Below, in pieces: positions 46,644 through 54,928 of a stretch of DNA of 55,238 nucleotides. The stretch covers positions 1 through 55,238 of the forward strand of contig JAFGEZ010000002.1 in the NCBI GenBank assembly GCA_016931295.1. Reading direction: 5' to 3'. The notes below the pieces were generated by a model that worked only from the letters and a program-made list of their open reading frames with translations, had not been told where the DNA came from and searched no databases. Origin of the DNA: Candidatus Krumholzibacteriota bacterium. Lineage in GTDB: Bacteria; Krumholzibacteriota; Krumholzibacteriia; Krumholzibacteriales; Krumholzibacteriaceae. Within the stretch, counting starts at the first letter, position 1. The number at the start of each line of letters is the position of its first letter. The translations under genes and the position numbers were made by a program.

Positions 46644-48998
46644 TCACTCGCAGCGCAGCGCCCGCGCCGGCTCGACGGAGGCGGCGCGAAGCGCCTGCGC
46701 GCAGACCGAGAGGATCGCGACGAGGACGGCGAGGCCGCTCGCCCCGATGAAGACAGCCGGCTCCAGCGGTGTCGCGTACGCGAAGCCGCCGAGCCAGCGG
46801 CGCATGAGCAGCCACGAGACGGGCCAGGCCACGAGGGAGGCGAAAAGGACGAGCCGCGCGAACTCGGCCGAGAGCATCATGACGATCCGCGCCCGCGACG
46901 CCCCGACCGCCTTGCGGATGCCGATCTCCTTCGTCCGCCGCTCCGCCGTGAAGGAGGCGAGGCCGAAGAGACCGAGACAGGAGAGGAAGACGGCGAGGCC
47001 GGAAAACCACGCGAAGACTCGCCGCAGCCGGCGTTCCCCGACGTAGCGGTCGCCGAGGGCCTCTTCGACCGGCCTGATCTCGAGGGGGGCTCCCGGGACC
47101 GCCTCCTCCCAGGCAACGCGCAGGCGGTCGAGGGCGTCGGTCGCCGGGGAGAGCCGGATGTAGAGATGCTTGTAGTGTGCGGAAACGGGCATCAGCAGGA
47201 GGGGCCGGATCCGGTGGTGGAAGCTCTCGAAATGGAAGTCGGCGCAGACCCCCACGATCCGCCCCGGCCAGAAGAGATCGAACCGCGTCCCGACCGCCTC
47301 CGCCGGCGCCATGCGCCGCGCCCCCTCCTCGTTGACGACCGCCGCGGCCGTATCGGCCCCGTAGATCGAGCCCTCCAGGATTTGGACGCCGATCAGGTCG
47401 AGGAAGGAGGGGCTCGCCGACAGGTAGGAGATGAGCACCGGGAGGGGATCGGTTCTTCCCTCGAGGGAGAAGGCGCCCGTCGTGTAATGGGACATGACGA
47501 CCGGATCGTTCGAGGCGGCGGCGACGGCCTCGACGGCCGGGTCGGCGAGAAGCCGGCGGCGCACGTCGTCGAATCGCCCGGCCGTGCCCCGGTCGATCGG
47601 CGCGGTGTAGAGCCGCTCGGTGTCGAATCCCGGGTCGCAGCCGAGGATGTAGTCGATCTGCCTGGAGACGGTGGCCGTTGCGACGAGCAGGGAGATGGCG
47701 ATCGCGAACTGCGCGACGACGAGGATCCGCCGCATTCGGGCGCCGCTTCGCCCCGCCACCGTCCGCCCGTGGAGGATCGCCGCCGGATCGTCGCGGGCCA
47801 GCGCGACGACGGGGAGCACGCCGGCGACGGCGACGGCCGTGGCGACGGCCGTGGCGGCGAGGAGGGCGAACCACGGCGCTGCCGTCCCGTCGAACGCGGG
47901 CTCGACGCCGGCGATGCGGCCGAATCGGGGCAAGAAAAGCTCCACCGCCACCGCTGCGAGGGCGCCGGCGATCACGGTGAGCACGACCGCCTCCGTCGAA
48001 AGGAGCCGGAGGATATCCGCGCCGGCCGCGCCGGCCGCCTTGCGGAGCGCGATCGAGCGGAGGCGCTGGCCGGCGCGGGCCGTGGCGAGGTTCACCGCGT
48101 TCACGCAGGCGAGCAGGAGGATGAAGAGGCCGATCCCCGCGAAGAGGGCGACGAAGCGGATATCGCCGCGCCACGGAAGGGAAACGCCCGAGAGGCGCGC
48201 CGAGCGGAGATGCACGTCGCGGAGGGGCTGCAGCCGGAGGGCGGCCGCGAACGAGGAGACGCGCCCGCCGAGGAAGTTCCGCACCGAGGCGTCGACCGCC
48301 TCGCGGTCGGCCCCCTCCTCGAGGAGGACGAAGGTCATCACGGAATGGACGTCCCATGATTCCGTGTCGATCTCCATGAACGGATAGAAGGACGGGATGT
48401 TCTCGAGACGGGCGAGAAAGGAGAAGCGGATGCTGGAGTTCGCTGGCGGATCGGCCGCCACGCCGGTGACGATGAACCAGTTCCCGTCGTTCACCTCGAT
48501 CAGGCGTCCGACGGGATCCTCGTCGCCGAAGTACCGGGCGGCCGCCGAGGCCGTGAGCACCACGGCATCCCGCCGCGACAGGGCCGTCGCCGGGTCGCCG
48601 CGCAGGAGGGGGAAGGAGAAGACGCGGAGAAAGGCCTCGTCGGTGAAGACGAATCGCCGCTCGAAGCCGAACCGGCCGCCGCCCCGCACGGCGACGAGGG
48701 TGAAGGGCCGCAGCGCGGTGGCGTCGGCGACGCCCTGCACGCCGCGCAGGGCGGAAGCCAGCGGAATGGATGTGGCCCAGTAGACGGCCGCCGTGTCGTC
48801 GCGATCGTCCTCGGCGAGGATGCGGTGGATGTGGTCGCCCTTCTCGTGGAAGCGGTCGTAGGAGAACTCCCCCACGATCCAGACGAAGATGAGCAGGCTG
48901 CTCGCGATCCCCACGGCGAGCCCGGCGACCGTGACGATCGCGTACAGCCGGTTCCTCGCGATGTCGCGAAGCGTACAGGAGAGATCGTGTCGCAGCAT
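46644..48998 (-). CDS. ABC exporter permease with duplicated MacB/FtsX modules
   Basis: The 784-residue membrane protein has two MacB-like halves. The N-terminal half has a first helix (YAIVTVAGLAVGIASSLLIFVWI), a large periplasmic domain and three more helices (about 280-420, with LRSIALRKAAGA). The second half repeats the pattern from RRILVVAQFAIAISLLVA to three C-terminal helices (with RRTKEIGIRKAVGAS). The RKA-GA coupling segments contact the ATPase. This type is common in Bacteroidota and Acidobacteria. It probably works with the two ATPases and the adaptor encoded upstream as a mechanotransmission-type exporter or lipoprotein/peptide exporter. Confidence 0.9.
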   Translation of the reverse strand: MLRHDLSCTLRDIARNRLYAIVTVAGLAVGIASSLLIFVWIVGEFSYDRFHEKGDHIHRILAEDDRDDTAAVYWATSIPLASALRGVQGVADATALRPFTLVAVRGGGRFGFERRFVFTDEAFLRVFSFPLLRGDPATALSRRDAVVLTASAAARYFGDEDPVGRLIEVNDGNWFIVTGVAADPPANSSIRFSFLARLENIPSFYPFMEIDTESWDVHSVMTFVLLEEGADREAVDASVRNFLGGRVSSFAAALRLQPLRDVHLRSARLSGVSLPWRGDIRFVALFAGIGLFILLLACVNAVNLATARAGQRLRSIALRKAAGAAGADILRLLSTEAVVLTVIAGALAAVAVELFLPRFGRIAGVEPAFDGTAAPWFALLAATAVATAVAVAGVLPVVALARDDPAAILHGRTVAGRSGARMRRILVVAQFAIAISLLVATATVSRQIDYILGCDPGFDTERLYTAPIDRGTAGRFDDVRRRLLADPAVEAVAAASNDPVVMSHYTTGAFSLEGRTDPLPVLISYLSASPSFLDLIGVQILEGSIYGADTAAAVVNEEGARRMAPAEAVGTRFDLFWPGRIVGVCADFHFESFHHRIRPLLLMPVSAHYKHLYIRLSPATDALDRLRVAWEEAVPGAPLEIRPVEEALGDRYVGERRLRRVFAWFSGLAVFLSCLGLFGLASFTAERRTKEIGIRKAVGASRARIVMMLSAEFARLVLFASLVAWPVSWLLMRRWLGGFAYATPLEPAVFIGASGLAVLVAILSVCAQALRAASVEPARALRCE

Positions 48999-49128
48999 CG
49001 CGTCTCCTCGTCGCCGCGGCCCGTGGAAACGGAGCCGCCGCAGGCCCGCGCCGCCCGCGATGGAGGCCGCCGCCGGCTCGCGGCCCGCGGGAACCGGGCC
49101 CTCCCCGGCGGCGCCCCACCGCCGTCCG

Positions 49129-49818
49129 TCAGTTCTGTTCGTCTGCGACGATCCACCCGTCCTTGAGGTGGACGACGCGGCTCCCGTACGAGGCGTTCTT
49201 CTCCGAGTGCGTCGCCTGGACGATGGTCGTCCCTCCCCGGTTGAGCTTGGCGAAGAGCTCCATGATCTCCTCGCTCTCCTCCGTGTGGAGGTTGCCCGTC
49301 GGCTCGTCGGCGAGGAGGAGGTCGGGATCGGCCACGACGGCGCGCGCCACGCCGGCGCGCTGCTGCTGGCCGCCGGAGAGCTGGCCCGGGCAGAGGCTCT
49401 CCCTGCCGGCGAGGCCGAATCGTGCGAGCATGTCCCGGACCCGCTTTTCGCGCTCCGTTTTCGGCGTCTTCATGTAGAGCAGGGGCATCTCGATGTTTTC
49501 GCGGACGGTGAGGTCGTCGATGAGATGGTAGCTCTGGAAGATGAATCCGACGTGCGCCCGGTAGAGGTCGGCGCGTTCCCTCGCGCCGAGATCCTGGATC
49601 GGCTCGCCGAGAAACCGGTACTCGCCGCCGGTGGGCGAGTCGAGCATGCCGATGATGTTGAGGAGCGTCGTCTTGCCGGCGCCGGAGGGGCCCATGATCG
49701 TCACGAACTCGCCGCGATCGACGTCGAGGTCGATGCCGCGCAGCACCCAGGCGGTGAGCGGACCGTGACGGTGGCTTTTCTCGATGCCCCGCATCCGGAT
49801 GAGCGGCTTTTCCGGCAT
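49129..49818 (-). CDS. ABC ATPase of MacB/LolD type, second copy (altered D-loop)
   Basis: The 229-residue ATPase has Walker A GPSGAGKT, signature LSGGQQQRAGVARA, Walker B LLLADEPTGNL and H-loop ATHSE. After GNL it reads HTEES where most relatives have DS: the D-loop aspartate is His. It is a paralogue of the ATPase encoded just upstream (both 229 residues). The gene is followed after 130 bases by the permease gene. It may form a heterodimer with the other copy. Confidence 0.93.
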   Translation of the reverse strand: MPEKPLIRMRGIEKSHRHGPLTAWVLRGIDLDVDRGEFVTIMGPSGAGKTTLLNIIGMLDSPTGGEYRFLGEPIQDLGARERADLYRAHVGFIFQSYHLIDDLTVRENIEMPLLYMKTPKTEREKRVRDMLARFGLAGRESLCPGQLSGGQQQRAGVARAVVADPDLLLADEPTGNLHTEESEEIMELFAKLNRGGTTIVQATHSEKNASYGSRVVHLKDGWIVADEQN

Positions 49819-49855
49819 GACGTCCGTCCCTTCCCGCCGCCCGCGCGGCGGTCGC

Positions 49856-50545
49856 TCACGCGAGCGGCGTGCCCGCGATGTTCTCCGTCACCACCGCGCC
49901 GTCGATCAGGTGGACGACCCGCCGCGCGTACTCGGCATACGTCGGCGAATGCGTCACCATGACGATCGTGGTGCCGTCCTCGTTGAGCCCGGCGAGCAGA
50001 CTCATCACCTCGTCTCCGTGCGACGAATCGAGATTGCCCGTCGGCTCGTCCGCGAGGATGAGCCGCGGCCGGGCGATGACCGCGCGGGCGAGCGCGGCCC
50101 GCTGCTGCTGGCCGCCGGAGAGCTGCTGGGGAAAATGATTGCGCCGCGGCATGATCTCGAGCCGGGCCATCACTTCCTCGACCCGCCCCCGCCGCTCCCG
50201 CGCGCCGACGCCGAGATAGAGGAGCGGCAGCTCGACGTTCTCGAAGATCGTCAGCTCGTCGATCAGGTTGAAGCTCTGGAAGACGAACCCGATGTTGTGC
50301 TTTCTCACCGCGGCCCGCTGCCGCTCCGACAGGTTCGAGACCTCCTCGCCGAAGAGGAAGTACCTGCCGGCGGTCGGGCTGTCGAGCAGGCCGAGGACGT
50401 TGAGGAGAGTGGATTTGCCGCAGCCGGACGGCCCCATGACCGCCACGAACTCCCCCTCCTCGATCTCGATGCCGACATCGTTGAGGGCGGTCGTCTCGAC
50501 CTCCTCCGTCCTGAAGACCTTCTCGAGATGCTCTGTCCTGATCAT
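49856..50545 (-). CDS. ABC ATPase of MacB/LolD type, first copy
   Basis: The 229-residue ATPase has all standard motifs: Walker A GPSGCGKST, Q-loop FVFQSFNLID, signature LSGGQQQRAALARA, Walker B LILADEPTGNLDSS and H-loop VTHSP. The ATG at 50545 has GAGAGGG upstream; the open frame extends 11 codons further without homology. It lies 59 bases after the adaptor gene and 37 bases before the second ATPase. It presumably drives the downstream permease. Confidence 0.94.
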   Translation of the reverse strand: MIRTEHLEKVFRTEEVETTALNDVGIEIEEGEFVAVMGPSGCGKSTLLNVLGLLDSPTAGRYFLFGEEVSNLSERQRAAVRKHNIGFVFQSFNLIDELTIFENVELPLLYLGVGARERRGRVEEVMARLEIMPRRNHFPQQLSGGQQQRAALARAVIARPRLILADEPTGNLDSSHGDEVMSLLAGLNEDGTTIVMVTHSPTYAEYARRVVHLIDGAVVTENIAGTPLA

Positions 50546-50604
50546 CGCGTCCCTCTCTCCTCTCTCCGCCGTGCACACCCGGTGGCCGCCCGCGGGCGAC
50601 CCGC

Positions 50605-51855
50605 TCAGTTCCGCAGGACGAGGACGTCGGCGTCCCCGAAGGCATCGTAGGCCGAGGTGACGACGCGGTCGCCCGGCTCGAGCCCCGCGATCACCTCGTA
50701 GAAGTCGGGATTCTGCATCCCGAGCGTGACGAACCGCCGTTTCGCCGAGGCGTTGTTCTCGTCGAGGAGGAACACCCAGCGGCCGCCGGTCTTCTGGCTG
50801 AAGCTCCCCCGGGGGAGGAGGACCGCTTCGGAGACGTCGCCGAGCTCGATCCGCACGCGCACCGTCTGCCCGCGCCTGATCGCCGGGGGCTCGGCCCCCT
50901 CGAAGGTCATGTCCACCTCGAATCTCCCGTCGACGACCTCGGGATAGACCTTCTGCACGAGCAGGCCGAACCGCTCGCCGCCGATGTCGACGGCGCCCCG
51001 CCGGGCGATGTCCACCCGCTGGATGTAGTATTCCTCGACGGCGAGCCGGATCTTGAAGCCGTCGAGGACGTCGATCTGGCCGAGCCGCTCTCCCCGCGAT
51101 TTCGACTCGCCGGCCGCCGCGTTCAGGGAGGTGAGATGGCCGGAGACGGGCGCGCGGATGACGAGGTTGTCGAGATTCTTCCTGACGACGTCGAGATTCG
51201 CCTCCATCCGCGCGAGCGAGGCCTCGATCTGGCCCACCTGGACGGCGCGGAAGAGGCTGTCCTGCGCGTGCGTCCGGAGGGTGAGCAGCCGGCGTCCGAC
51301 GAGGTACTCGTACTCGTCGCGGGCCGACTCGTACTCCTGCTCCGGCACGAGCCCGCGCGCCGCCAGCTCGCGCCGGCTCTCGTAGCCCCGCCGGCTCTCC
51401 TTGATGCGGTAGTCCAGCTCGTGGAGCTCCGTGCGGAGGGCCAGCTCGTTCTGCGCCATCGCGAGCCGCGTGTTCCGGAGGTTGTTGCTCTGCTGGAAGA
51501 GCTCGGCCTCGCGGTACATGATGTCGAGGAGCAGGTCCGTGTTGGCGAGCCGCATGATCGGCTGTCCCGCGGCGACCATCGCTCCCGCCTCGAGACAGAC
51601 GGTATCGACCCGCCCCCCCTCGACGGCGTCGAGATAGATCGTCCGGATCGGGATGACCGTGCCGGGGACGGTGACGTACTCCTGGAAGGGGCCGCGCTCG
51701 ACGGTGGAGACGGTGATCCGTTCGCGCGGGACGTCGAGCCGGTCGCCGCCGGTCGACACGACGAGTCGCCAGGCGACGACGAGAACGACCGCGGCCGCGA
51801 CGATCGCCGCGATCCGGGCCGGCGTCCGGCGGTTCTTCTCGATGATCCTGTCCAT
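50605..51855 (-). CDS. MacA/HlyD-type periplasmic adaptor
   Basis: The 416-residue protein has one N-terminal membrane anchor (ARIAAIVAAAVVLVVAWRLVV), then a lipoyl-like half (VTVPGTVIPIRTIYLDAVEGGRVDTV), a long helical hairpin (about 120-215), the second lipoyl half (DNLVIRAPVSGHLTSLNA) and beta-barrel domains. Such adaptors link the inner-membrane permease to an outer-membrane channel such as TolC; no channel gene is in the window. The ATG at 51855 has GGAAGG upstream. It is the first gene of the exporter operon, about 27 bases below a sigma54-like promoter. Confidence 0.92.
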   Translation of the reverse strand: MDRIIEKNRRTPARIAAIVAAAVVLVVAWRLVVSTGGDRLDVPRERITVSTVERGPFQEYVTVPGTVIPIRTIYLDAVEGGRVDTVCLEAGAMVAAGQPIMRLANTDLLLDIMYREAELFQQSNNLRNTRLAMAQNELALRTELHELDYRIKESRRGYESRRELAARGLVPEQEYESARDEYEYLVGRRLLTLRTHAQDSLFRAVQVGQIEASLARMEANLDVVRKNLDNLVIRAPVSGHLTSLNAAAGESKSRGERLGQIDVLDGFKIRLAVEEYYIQRVDIARRGAVDIGGERFGLLVQKVYPEVVDGRFEVDMTFEGAEPPAIRRGQTVRVRIELGDVSEAVLLPRGSFSQKTGGRWVFLLDENNASAKRRFVTLGMQNPDFYEVIAGLEPGDRVVTSAYDAFGDADVLVLRN

Positions 51856-51892
51856 TGCCTTCCTTCGATCGCCCCCCGCGCGGAACAGCGGG

Positions 51893-51907
51893 TTCAAGGA
51901 CCGTGCC
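51893..51907 (-). promoter_or_regulatory. Sigma54-like promoter of the exporter operon
   Basis: The minus strand reads GGCACGGTCCTTGAA: GGCACG, four bases, then TTGAA in place of TTGCA, with the ten-base GG-to-G(C) spacing kept. Start of transcription would be near 51882, 27 bases before the adaptor ATG. Confidence 0.55.
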
Positions 51908-51963
51908 TGCCGCCTATCTTCCCCCCTGGCAGACGGATACGCCCGAATGCCCCCCCGGGGAGG

Positions 51964-52001
51964 TGTCCGGCTCCGCGACAGGAGGTGTCCGCATGCGGAC
52001 A
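51964..52001. promoter_or_regulatory. Paired activator dyads, copy 1
   Basis: A perfect dyad, TGTCCG-CATG-CGGACA (51986-52001; the palindrome extends two bases each way), and a degenerate copy, TGTCCG-GCTC-CGCGACA (51964-51980), have centres 21.5 bases apart. The perfect dyad is centred 87 bases above the -24 element. These look like enhancer sites of the NtrC-family regulator encoded alongside. Confidence 0.7.
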
Positions 52002-52163
52002 CCCGCCGGCGCACCGGCCGCCCCCGCCGTCACTGCTGCCCGCGCAACCGGGTGCCTGTCATCCAGTTGCCTGTTCGCCGGCCGGCGCCCGGCCCGGAAC
52101 GAAACCTGCAGGGCTTCCCGCTCGACGGCGGAAAAAACCCTGTTCGGCCGCGGCCGGATCGGC

Positions 52164-52169
52164 TATCAT
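52164..52169 (+). promoter_or_regulatory. Possible -10 element of the regulator-kinase operon
   Basis: TATCAT lies 34 bases before the ATG at 52204. The -35 position (TGTTCG at 52141-52146) is poor, so the promoter may be weak or activator-dependent. Confidence 0.35.
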
Positions 52170-52203
52170 CGCCCGGGAACGGACACTCGGCGAAAGGACC
52201 CCG

Positions 52204-53580
52204 ATGTCACGCAGATACGGCTCGATCCTGATCGTCGACGACGACGAGGACGTCCTGTTCGCCGCGCGCCTCTTCCTCCGCCAGCACGTGGCGTCCGTCC
52301 AGGGGGAGAGCGATCCCGAGAAGATCCCCGCCCTCCTGCGCGCCGGCCGCTTCGACGCCGTCCTGCTCGACATGAACTTCACCCGCGACGTGACGAGCGG
52401 CCGGGAGGGGTTCCACTGGCTCGAGCGTATACTGGAAATCGACCCCTCGACAAGCGTGATCCTCATCACGGCCTACGCCGACGTCGACATGGCCGTGCGG
52501 GCGATCAAGGAGGGCGCGAGCGATTTCATCGTCAAGCCGTGGCAGAACGAGAAGCTTTTGGCGACGGTGAACGCGGCGCTCCGCCTGAGCCAGTCGCGGC
52601 GGGAGCTGGACAATCTCCGCTTCCGGCAGCGGCAGCTCAGCGACGATCTCGACCAGCCCTTCCACGACTTCATCGGCACCTCCCCGCCGATGCAGCAGGT
52701 CTTCGAGATCGTCGAGAAGGTCGCCGTGACCGACGCGAACGTCCTCGTCACCGGCGAGAACGGCACGGGCAAGGAGCTCGTCGCCCGCGCCGTGCACCGC
52801 CGCTCGCCACGCGCCGCCGAGGCCTTCGTCAAGGTGGACATGGGCGCCTTGAGCGGATCGCTCTTCGAGAGCGAGCTTTTCGGCCACGTGCGGGGCGCCT
52901 TCACCGACGCGCGCGAGCACCGGCCGGGCCGCTTCGAGATCGCCTCGGGGGGCACGCTCTTCCTCGACGAGATCGGCAACCTTCCCCTCGACCTCCAGGC
53001 AAAGATCCTCACGGCCCTCCAGAACCGCCGCGTGACCCGCGTCGGCTCGAACACGCCGCGCGACGTCGACATCCGGCTCATCAGCGCGACGAACATGGAT
53101 CTCGGCCGGATGGTCGGCGAGGGCCGCTTCCGCCAGGACCTCCTCTACCGGATCAACACCGTCGAGATCCGGATCCCGCCGCTCCGCGAGCGTCCCGACG
53201 ACATCCCGCTCCTCGTCGACCACTTCCTCGCGGGCTACGCGCGCAAGTACCGCCGCCCGCAGCTGCACGTCGGCGCGGGGACGATCCGGAAGCTCCAGCG
53301 GTACCGGTGGCCGGGGAACGTCCGCGAGCTCCAGCACGCCGTCGAGCGGGCCGTCATCATGGGGTCCGGGTCGTCGCTCGGCCCGGGGGACTTCCTCTTC
53401 CCCGCCGCCGAGCGGGAGGGCGACGGGCTGGCGATCGACTCCTACGATCTCGAGGAGATCGAGAAGACGGTCATCCGCAAGGCGATGACCCGGTTCGGCG
53501 GCAACGTGAGCCGCGTGGCCCGCGAGCTCGGGCTGAGCAGGGCGGCCCTCTATCGCAGGCTGGAGCGATATGACCTCTAG
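52204..53580 (+). CDS. NtrC-family sigma54-dependent response regulator
   Basis: The 458-residue protein has a receiver (D56 in VLLDMNFTRD; Lys in DFIVKPW), an AAA+ sigma54-activation domain and a Fis-type helix-turn-helix at the end (GGNVSRVARELGLSRAALYRRL). Walker A is GENGTGKE (184-191), Walker B GGTLFLDEIG. The sigma54-contact loop reads GAFTDA (231-236), where GAFTGA is usual. GAAAGGA precedes the ATG. The kinase gene overlaps its end by 11 bases. The paired dyads in the divergent control region are its likely binding sites. Confidence 0.94.
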   Translation: MSRRYGSILIVDDDEDVLFAARLFLRQHVASVQGESDPEKIPALLRAGRFDAVLLDMNFTRDVTSGREGFHWLERILEIDPSTSVILITAYADVDMAVRAIKEGASDFIVKPWQNEKLLATVNAALRLSQSRRELDNLRFRQRQLSDDLDQPFHDFIGTSPPMQQVFEIVEKVAVTDANVLVTGENGTGKELVARAVHRRSPRAAEAFVKVDMGALSGSLFESELFGHVRGAFTDAREHRPGRFEIASGGTLFLDEIGNLPLDLQAKILTALQNRRVTRVGSNTPRDVDIRLISATNMDLGRMVGEGRFRQDLLYRINTVEIRIPPLRERPDDIPLLVDHFLAGYARKYRRPQLHVGAGTIRKLQRYRWPGNVRELQHAVERAVIMGSGSSLGPGDFLFPAAEREGDGLAIDSYDLEEIEKTVIRKAMTRFGGNVSRVARELGLSRAALYRRLERYDL

Positions 53581-54916
53581 GGATTTCCGGCTGCGCATGC
53601 TCGTGCGGATCGCGCTCCTGTGTTTCAACGCCGGCCTTCTCCTCTTCCTGCTCCTCCGCGCCTCGCTGCCGGCCACCACGGCCCTCGCCGCGCTCGTCCT
53701 CGTGCTCCAGGCCTGGTCGCTCGTCGCGTCAATCGAGCGGACCAACCGCGATCTCGCGCGGTTTCTCGAGTCGATCGAGTTCTCCGATTTCTCGATCGGC
53801 TTCGAGCGGGGCCCGGGCGGCCCCTCCTTCGACGAGCTCCGCGCCGCCTTCACCGCGGTGATCGCTCGCTTCCGCGAGATCAGCCTCCAGCGAGAGGAGC
53901 AGGCCCGCTACCTCAACTCCGTCGTCCAGCACGTGGGGATCGGCCTCGTCGCATGGCGCGACGACGGGACGATCGAGCTCGTCAACACCGCGGCGAAGCG
54001 GCTTTTCGACGTGCCCCGCCTCGCCTCCATCGACGATCTCGCGCGGATCTCCCCGCCGCTCCGCGCTCGCCTCGAGGCGCTGCGCCCGGGGGAACGCGAT
54101 CTCGTCACGGCGACGATCGGCGGCCGCATGCTCCAGATCTCCGTCTTCCTCACGCGGCTCAGGATGCGGCGGCGGGTCGTCACCCTCGCCTCCTTCCAGA
54201 ACATCAGCCCGGAGCTCGACGAGCGCGAGATGGCGGCCTGGCAGAACCTCGTCCGCGTCTTCACGCACGAGATCAAGAACTCGATCACGCCGATCGAGTC
54301 GCTCGCCTCCACCCTGGAAGGCTTCCTCGCCGCCGACGACGGGCGCCTCGCCGCGGCGGCCGGCGACGACGCCGGCGACATCCGCGACGCCCTGAAAACG
54401 ATCCGCCACCGGAGCCGCGGGCTGCTCCAGTTCGTCGACGCCTACCGCAACCTCACGCACATCCCCAAGCCCGAGTTCCACGCCTTCCCGGTCGCCGGGC
54501 TCGTCGAGCGCGTGGAGACGCTCGTCGTGCGGGGGGCGGGAGACGGACGGATCTCGTGCCGCCGCTCGGTCAAGCCAGAGACACTCGAGCTCACCGCCGA
54601 CCAGCGCCTCGTCGAGCAGGTGCTGATCAACCTCGCCCTGAACGCCGTCCAGGCGATCGCCGGCCGCCCCGACCCGCGCGTGGAGATCGCGGCGGCGAAG
54701 AACGAGCGCGGCCACGTCTACATCCAGGTCACCGACAACGGACCGGGGATCGGACCCGACCTCGTCGAGCGGATCTTCGTGCCCTTCTTCAGCACGAGGA
54801 AGGACGGCTCGGGGATCGGCCTGAGCCTCTCGCGGCAGATCATGCGGCTGCACCGCGGCGAGCTCACCGTCGAGTCGCGCCCCGGCGAGCAGACGACCTT
54901 CACCATGCTCTTCTGA
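53570..54916 (+). CDS. NtrY-like sensor histidine kinase
   Basis: The 448-residue kinase has two N-terminal helices with almost no periplasmic loop (about 10-55), a linker, a PAS-like domain (ARYLNSVVQHVGIGLVAWRDDG), an H-box with H233 (VFTHEIKNSITPIESL) and an ATPase domain (INLALNAVQAI; DNGPGIGPDLVERIFVPF; GSGIGLSLSRQIM). The minimal periplasmic loop suggests a membrane or cytoplasmic signal. The HEIKNSITP H-box is the NtrB/NtrY kind, which pairs with NtrC-type regulators such as the one it overlaps. Confidence 0.92.
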   Translation: MTSRDFRLRMLVRIALLCFNAGLLLFLLLRASLPATTALAALVLVLQAWSLVASIERTNRDLARFLESIEFSDFSIGFERGPGGPSFDELRAAFTAVIARFREISLQREEQARYLNSVVQHVGIGLVAWRDDGTIELVNTAAKRLFDVPRLASIDDLARISPPLRARLEALRPGERDLVTATIGGRMLQISVFLTRLRMRRRVVTLASFQNISPELDEREMAAWQNLVRVFTHEIKNSITPIESLASTLEGFLAADDGRLAAAAGDDAGDIRDALKTIRHRSRGLLQFVDAYRNLTHIPKPEFHAFPVAGLVERVETLVVRGAGDGRISCRRSVKPETLELTADQRLVEQVLINLALNAVQAIAGRPDPRVEIAAAKNERGHVYIQVTDNGPGIGPDLVERIFVPFFSTRKDGSGIGLSLSRQIMRLHRGELTVESRPGEQTTFTMLF

Positions 54917-54928
54917 GATTCAGGCGGG

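Larger units (their letters stand above)
51856..52203. other. Divergent control region of the exporter operon and its two-component system
   Basis: This 348-base gap contains the sigma54-like promoter (51893-51907), the paired dyads (51964-52001) and, toward the regulator gene, a possible weak sigma70 promoter. The rest is GC-rich without an obvious gene. Confidence 0.6.
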
